From positions 41,662,658 through 41,726,657 of the forward strand of contig CM064433.1 of NCBI GenBank assembly GCA_032690845.1: a DNA stretch of 64,000 bases. Reading direction: 5' to 3'. Position numbers and translations under genes: made by a program. Below, one piece after another: positions 58,601 through 64,000 of the stretch. The notes beneath the pieces were generated by a model that saw only the letters and a program-made list of their open reading frames with translations, had not been told where the DNA came from and did not search any database. The stretch comes from Eleusine coracana subsp. coracana (Eukaryota; Streptophyta; Magnoliopsida; Poales; Poaceae). The stretch's first letter is position 1; the number at the start of each line of letters is the position of its first letter.

Positions 58601-59200
58601 CTAGTGCAGCAAGCTGAACAGAAGGTGCTTGAAATCCAATCCAACTTACGTGCGGCAAAGTCCAGGCAGAAAAGTTATGCAGATAAAAGGCGCTGCCCGT
58701 TGGAATTCAGGGTCGGTGATATGGTCTACCTCCGAGTGTCACCCACCAAGGGTGTACAACGGTTTGGAATTCGCGGGAAGTTAGGACCCCGTTATATTGG
58801 TCCCTACACTATCATCACGAGATGCGGACCCGTGGCCTACCGACTCCAACTGCCAGTCGAACTCGCCGGAGTGCATGACACGTTTCACGTGTCCCAACTC
58901 AAGAGATGTTTGAAAACACCGGTGAACATACCACTGGAGAGCATCCAACAACTACAACCTGACCTGACTTATGTCGAGGATCCGGTGAAGGTACTAGATG
59001 AGAAGGAGCGAGTGACACGTAAGAAGACACTGAAGTTCTATAAAGTCCAATGGAGCAACCATACCGCCAGAGAAGCTACTTGGGAAACTGAAGAGTTCCT
59101 GCGAAGCCACTACCCCGAGTTCCTACGCCACCACTTAGGTAAACCGTCAACACCTCCCTTAATCTCGGGACGAGATTTCCTTAAGGGGGTAGGGCTGTGA
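55658..59200 (+). pseudogene. pol: pol (protease, RT, RNase H, integrase, chromodomain), two in-frame stops
   Basis: Continues gag in the same frame, as expected for this clade. Protease: FDSGASHSF at about 55910. Reverse transcriptase: LCVDYRPLNAV (about 56545) to the catalytic FIDDILVYS (about 56850). A TAG follows at 56966. RNase H: YCDASG at 57286 to HYHPGKANVVADALS at about 57620. A TGA lies at 57938 in the integrase zinc-binding region. That region also seems about ten residues short, removing one His of the usual HHCC set; the CDTC pair remains (58000). Integrase core: Asp 58094, Asp 58277 and Glu 58385, with DD35E spacing. Chromodomain: about 58970-59130 (TLKFYKVQWSNHTAREATWE), thought to guide integration to heterochromatin. 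The final stop overlaps the 3' LTR start. Confidence 0.95.
59183..59195 (+). other. Polypurine tract
   Basis: AAGGGGGTAGGGC directly precedes TGTGACACTCC of the 3' LTR; it is the expected plus-strand primer site. Confidence 0.85.
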
Positions 59201-62150
59201 CACTCCTAGGGTCATTAGGGTCCCAAGGGTATCACTTAGACAGCATAAGATCATAACGCCAAGGATTTGAATTTAATTTCTACAATTCAAGTTGAATTCA
59301 AACCCAATCGAATGACCTTTGTACTGCAAGTCCCAAATTTTCAGTAAAAGTACCCACTGCAAAAAAATTATATGTTGATGGTCATGCTCGTTTTGAATTT
59401 TGGGAATTTTCTCATATATTTAACCCATCAATAAAGGCCTCAAATAAATGCTAGAATGGTTAAAATCCAGCTCTGTTCATAAAATTCCTAATCAAATTTT
59501 AGTGGGAACTGTTGGTAGTTAGTATTTTTATACAAACCAGCACATTATGGGGAGCCTACCCTATTTTTGGTCTGATTTTAGCAGCTCCGGATTAATTCTA
59601 TCAAAAATAACAAATACAGTAGGCTGATAGGAATGGAAAAAGAAATGAAAAAGAAAAACTCCCCGCAGACCCCACCTGTCTGCGACCCTGAAGAAACACA
59701 CTCGACCGCAGCCGTGTTGCCCGGCCCGACGCGCGCCGCGTGGTTGCCGGCGTACCGGCAACAGCCGTTGCCGCGGATCGACGGCCCCACGCGCACGTTC
59801 GAACATCCCCTCTGTCGCCTGTCCGAACGCACACCCCCCCCCCCCCCCCCCCCCGCCATTCACTCCTTCGCTCTCGCTCTCTCTCCCGTTGCCTCTGTCT
59901 CCGCTGTCGCCTTTGCCGTCTCGCCTGGCCGCCACCGCCCGTCGGAGCCCGAGCCAAGCTTCTGGGAGCAACGCCGAGACAACCCGACGAACCTGCACCT
60001 GTTCCCTCTGTATCGCGCGGCCGGCATTGGGAGATCGGCCCGGTTCTTCCCCGACGCCGATAATCGACCCGGAGCTGTTCCCGCACGCCGCTTCCACCCC
60101 GAGGTGAGCCAACTTTCGATTCCTCGCACGAGGAGCTCTCCCTCTTGATCGCACACGCGTTTGAACTCGGATTGGACGAACCCTTCTACCGCTTTCCTAG
60201 ATTCTTAGCTTGGGGCCGCCGCCGACCACCGCAGCCCCCATCCCGCCGGTGAGACCGCATCCCCAGCCTCCCCCTCGCAGGGGAAACTCGATAACACCCT
60301 TCTCCGTGCTCCGGTGAAGCTCTCCGGCAAGATCCTGAGCCTTTCCGCCGTCCCCTTTTCGTGCTAGCCGTCGCCGAACCCTGCCCTGCTTCCACCACCG
60401 TCGCGGGGTCATGCCCGGCCATCGCCGGCGGTTCCTGACCGCCTAGATGGGTGCGCGACGATTAGTAGACCATTTTCCCCTTCAAAACCAGCTCGAGCCA
60501 GGGCCTGCAACGGGCTGTGGCGAGCCCCGGCCCAGCGCCGCCGTGCTCCGACGAGCGCGCGCGGGACTCGGGCGAGCTGGCCAGTAGGCCAGCCGGGCAC
60601 TGGGTCATGCCCGCCTGGGCCGAATCTGGCTCAGGAGCACCTCCCCCGCGGGCGAGGCAGCCGTGGGCTGCCGGGATTGTGGCCCACGAAGTAAAAATCG
60701 AATTTTCTCGATTTAATCAATTCCAGAAATAGGTTAAACTGGTAAAATGCATAGTAAATTGAATAATAGGAGTTTTGTGGCAAAATAAATTTTGTTAGAC
60801 TTGTCTGGAATTTTACTAATAAGGAAAAATGCTAAATCACAGTGCTTGTTAATTGTACTGTTAGGATTGAATTAAATCCATAACTAATCCATTATTAGGT
60901 ATTTGTGAGCAAACTAAAATTCTCTTAGTTCCCCTAGTCATGTACTGTTATAGAAAAATGCTAATGTCGCATGCATGGTAATATTTATACCAGGGTTAAA
61001 ATAAATAGGAAAAACACAAATAAAATTATAATTAATTACACAGAGCTGATAAAATATTAAAAATTGGTCACCCAGTAGGGTTGTCAGTTTTAGTCTCCCT
61101 CGAAAAGTTTCATAGAGAAATTCTCTGTATATTAGGTGAAATTAATTTAATGTCTTTTTCCTTATATTAATTAATAGAAATTATTAGCTTGGTGCATGAT
61201 AGTGAAACTTAACCATTAAATCAATCCTGGTGTAACCTCATTATAATAAATCCCCCTGCCCACCTCCATGAGAAACAGCGTACATTAACGTATTTATTGA
61301 GAAAGTGCCATGAATCTTCTCTCATAGTATCATCTTTTGCATCATATAGATCACGCCGTGAACCACGTGGAGACGGGACCGGAGCGGGAACCCGAAGGAG
61401 CCGGAGGTGCCGTTGCTGAACAAGAGCAGACCCAAGGCAAGCCCCGGTGCATAACTCCGTTTTAAATTTTTATTCTATCACTAACTAGGGATGTAGGCTT
61501 GTCTGTGCATTAAGTGATAGGAGTTGATTCAAACCCTAGCGTGCAGTAGGTTCCTCTTCCCGATTATTAGCCTCAGGACGGTAGTTGAATCTACTGTTTG
61601 CATGCTGGAGATATAGGCCCAGTAAACCGACGTAGCTGCGACTACCGCTTGGTCTAAAGATAGCCTTCTCCCTTCTTTGGTGGAACTGGGGCTGAGAGGA
61701 GGGAGCAATCCACCCACGGATGGCGGCACGAGGCACATCGCGTTGGGGGACCCTTCTCGGGGGAGTCTGGACCCGGAAGACCCTGCGGTACCGTGAGTGA
61801 AAGGTTGCTCCATGCGGCTTTCCGGAAGCGCGTATGGGTCGTGCAAGCTGGTTGCTCCTGCAGGATGTAAATCGATTCGAGTCGCTGCCCCTGACAGTAA
61901 CTTGTACCACTTGATCGCTGCTACGGAACAGTGTCGGAAGCCATTAAGATGATGTGTGGGTTTAATATTGTTGTTTTGGAAATTGTAAGATTGTATTGCA
62001 ACCATGATTGTTATAGCTCTAGTGCAAACTAAATTTATTATTCTGCATGACAACTCTACTTGATGCTAAAACTTGAAAAATAAGAATCCACTCTTAGGCG
62101 GGCTTTCTGGCAATTTAAACCCTATCCACAGCCTTTGCATGTCTAGGCGT
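59196..62150 (+). repeat. 3' LTR (2.96 kb, outer end truncated)
   Basis: It begins TGTGACACTCCTAGGGTC. It matches the 5' LTR up to CATGTCTAGGCGT at 62150, where unrelated DNA starts, so the last few hundred bases are missing. It keeps an AT-rich block (61018-61250) deleted from the 5' LTR but lacks about 250 bases near 61587. The C tract at about 59833-59855 is longer than in the 5' LTR. Confidence 0.9.
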
Positions 62151-62519
62151 GCTTTCCCAAGTCACGTTCCTCCATGGATCATTGGTCAAATTAGTTGTGC
62201 ACGGATGACCCAAACCCCACTACATTGGGTGTGAGTAGCCTCTCCTCTCCTCTGTTTTTATAGATATGTACGCAAGGATCACGTAGTTTTACTGTAGTAC
62301 TGAGAGGTTAAAAGATTTATGCTCTGCTACTTTAACATGACACACGAGCTAGACACTAGTAAGTCATTGGGGTTCAATAAATAGGATGGGACATCTGATT
62401 CTGAGTAATCAGAAGTCATCCTCCGCCTTACTTTTACACTATACCTAACGAAAGATAGAGCTGAAAGCACTATAAGCAGAAGCTTGACAAAGTGTAACAT
62501 GTCACTATATTTGCTGCAT
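62151..62519. other. Noncoding junction stretch
   Basis: Nothing recognised between the broken LTR edge and the CACTA transposase exons. It could be intron sequence of that transposase gene. Confidence 0.4.
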
Positions 62520-63290
62520 CGACCCTCTTGATGGCGAGGTGATCATGAGGGCGGGAAGAGGCAAGAATCATGGTTGGTTGATCATAGGTGACGGTAATGT
62601 ATTCACGGACAATACTCCCACTCTCTCCCAGATTCGAGCGAGGGACCCGGCCCCTGGCCCGACCGTACGCCCATGTCTAACAGTGGCACAACGAGAAGTG
62701 TAGCAACTTGAGGTTATTTATGCTTTAATCATCAAACATTCCATAACTAATCACATATTCGATTTGCATTGTAAGGTTAAGATGAAAAATTGTAGGCCCA
62801 GCTCACCGAAGAGAGAAGGCAATGGCAGGACTCAGAGGCGAGGCAGCAGGCGGATATGGCCAACCTGCTTGCCTACCTTCAAACCATGCACACTCAGATG
62901 GGTGGATCCCTACCACCTCCTCCCACTATGTCTCGTCTGGCTCCAGCAACTCCTCAGGTGAGCTACTTCATAACCTTGTAGATTCATTTCAATTATTGGA
63001 GACGTAGAGAACAAAGAAACTTACAATCACATAGAGATTTCATTGAACTTATGAATATTTAGATTGTAACTAAGTATTGTTCTTTCATTTCAAGTATTGG
63101 AGACTTAGAGACCCTATAAACATGAAATCACTTAGAAACTTACAAGTTCCTGCTTGCAATCTTTTCTACTTTTTGCAGAATTAATCGGCGGCATCAAATA
63201 CGCCAGACTTGTCGGCGGGCATGTCATCAACGTTCCCCCCACATCAATTGTTCCCACCAGCGCCACCCTTCAACCCACATAAATGAATTT
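62520..63290 (+). pseudogene. CACTA transposase-like protein, last three exons
   Basis: Exon-like pieces: about 62530-62700 encodes GEVIMRAGRGKNHGWLI and TPTLSQIRAR; 62799-62955 encodes QLTEERRQWQDSEARQQAD and MHTQMGGSLPPPPTM; 63179-63289 encodes NTPDLSAGMSSTFPPHQLF and a stop. These resemble the C-terminal region of plant Ptta/En/Spm-type transposases. Likely introns: about 62713-62798 (TTGAG/GTTATT to TTGTAG) and 62956-63178 (CCTCAG/GTGAGC to TTTTTGCAG). With the obvious last junction, a TAA appears right after the splice, so the copy is probably defective. The DDE-bearing part is not in the window. Confidence 0.65.
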
Positions 63291-63921
63291 ATGTTGAACT
63301 TATGATGCTTGTTGAAATTATGGTTCGTGAACTTGTGCGTAATGTGAAGTGATGTTTCTTGTGATATATTGATGATATATGTGATGTTGAATATATATGA
63401 TATATGTTTGTGATGTTTGTACGAGAAAAAAAAGGAAAGAAGATGGTCACATTGCCGTGTGGCAAAAAGGAGGCACACGGCAAAGTGACCATTTCTAGGA
63501 ACCTGGAGGTCACTTTGTCGTGTGCCAGAGGGTGGGCACACAACAAAGAGGCCATAATTTTCTCATCTGCTGAGCCCCAGTGCACGGTAAAGCGAGCTCT
63601 TTGCCATGCGCCAGAACACAGCACACGACATAGTTATCCATACTTCACCGTGTGCTAGAAAAGAGGCACATGACATAGAAGTCTTGTCATCGTCAGTGGC
63701 ACTGTTAAACAGAAAATTTTGTGGTGTGCCCCATTGGGAACACGACAAAATAGTTTATTGTGTGTCCGATGCAAGGCTCATGGCAAAGAGGGCTATGCCG
63801 TCAACCCTAGTCACCGTCAGAGCTTCATCGTGGGCCTTGCATGGCGAAGATGTTTGTCGTGTGTTTTATGGCCTTCACCATGTGCCTGTGGCACAAGACA
63901 AATGTGTCGACTCCGGTAGTG
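62520..63921 (+). mobile_element. 3' part of an autonomous-type CACTA element (TTTGCCGTGTG group)
   Basis: The right terminus GACTCCGGTAGTG is at 63921. Subterminal repeats based on (T)TTGCCGTGTG and CACACGGCAAAG fill 63440-63900; they differ by one base from the GAGTG type elsewhere in the window. Upstream are the last exons of a transposase-like gene (62520-63290). The left part is absent or not recognisable, possibly lost with the LTR edge at 62150. Confidence 0.75.
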
Positions 63922-64000
63922 GTCTACTAGGCAAAATATCTGAAGCACAATAGGTTTGTGAGGCATCAGTATATCTAGTACCAGAATGACCTGCAATTGT
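63922..64000. other. Flank after CACTA end
   Basis: Short unassigned sequence to the window edge. GTC follows the terminus and would be the right target triplet. Confidence 0.4.

Larger units (their letters stand above)
49033..62150 (+). mobile_element. Ty3-gypsy chromovirus LTR retrotransposon (Tekay/Del-like), damaged
   Basis: Order: 5' LTR, PBS, leader, ORF0, gag, protease, reverse transcriptase, RNase H, integrase, chromodomain, PPT, 3' LTR. Integrase after RNase H and a C-terminal chromodomain identify a chromovirus. Both outer edges are lost: the 5' LTR lacks its first 24 bases, and the 3' LTR lacks its last few hundred. Target duplications cannot be checked. In-frame stops in gag-pol make it non-autonomous now. 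Confidence 0.95.

Noticed and set aside
59561..60600. ORFs of up to 197 aa in the 3' LTR
   Set aside because: LTR-internal counterparts of the 5' LTR frames, with no start or domain support.
63440..63900. Tandem short motif array resembling CRISPR-like repeats
   Set aside because: Alternating inverted TTGCCGTGTG motifs at irregular spacing are CACTA subterminal repeats in a plant genome.

Overview
The window is repeat-rich nuclear DNA from a grass (Poaceae), probably of the panicoid type. The evidence is small CACTA elements with TTTGCCGAGTG subterminal repeats, a Tekay/Del-like Ty3-gypsy chromovirus with LTRs over 3 kb, L1-type LINEs with a DUF4283/zinc-knuckle ORF1, tRNA-derived SINEs, and a decaying cluster of genes with MATH (TRAF-like) domains of the kind that expanded in grasses. 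No rRNA or tRNA gene, CRISPR array or bacterial feature is seen. The species call is an inference from repeat families only.

Layout. 1-319: right end of a small CACTA element. 320-4560: host noncoding DNA that takes part in segmental duplications, with a 321-bp CACTA remnant at 3103. 4577-4897: a SINE with a perfect 13-bp target-site duplication. 4989-8840: a reverse-oriented solo LTR of the same family as the large retrotransposon. 8841-13957: noncoding DNA with a MITE, copies of a conserved cassette and a CACTA fragment. 13958-14444: a broken MATH gene on the minus strand, with a 6.9-kb L1 LINE (14497-21412, minus) inserted just upstream of its start codon. 21477-26415: two CACTA elements carrying tRNA-like modules, two MATH copies and several tandem duplications. 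27165-28558: a chimeric LINE insertion joined to an inverted piece of a host transcript. 31914-37800: three CACTA elements and a foldback MITE. 37960-40154: tandem MATH genes, one of them (38060-38599) an intact reading frame. 40155-48930: mostly noncoding DNA with more MATH remnants, a CACTA end and a LINE fragment ending at a long C tract. 49033-62150: a damaged LTR retrotransposon with LTRs, PBS, ORF0, gag, pol with chromodomain and PPT. 62520-63921: the 3' part of an autonomous-type CACTA element with the last transposase exons.

Gene content. The only plausible intact host gene is the MATH-only frame at 38060-38599. The other MATH loci (13958, 22566, 23670, 39024, 40044, 45574, 48600) are fragments or carry frameshifts, stops or deletions. 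The mobile-element genes are all visibly damaged: three in-frame stops in gag-pol, one frameshift in ORF0, and many breaks in the LINE ORFs.

No wholly new system is demonstrated. The most interesting signals are: (i) the LINE insertion whose left half is an inverted host mRNA 5' end, with geometry fitting twin priming on a cellular transcript; (ii) a tRNA-like module kept at corresponding places in three nonautonomous CACTA elements; (iii) two 1.2-kb CACTA elements with a TATA box, telo-box and pyrimidine-rich leader ahead of a GC-rich reading frame; (iv) a promoter-like cassette of roughly 170-200 bp repeated six times around the MATH cluster; and (v) the extra ORF0 ahead of gag.
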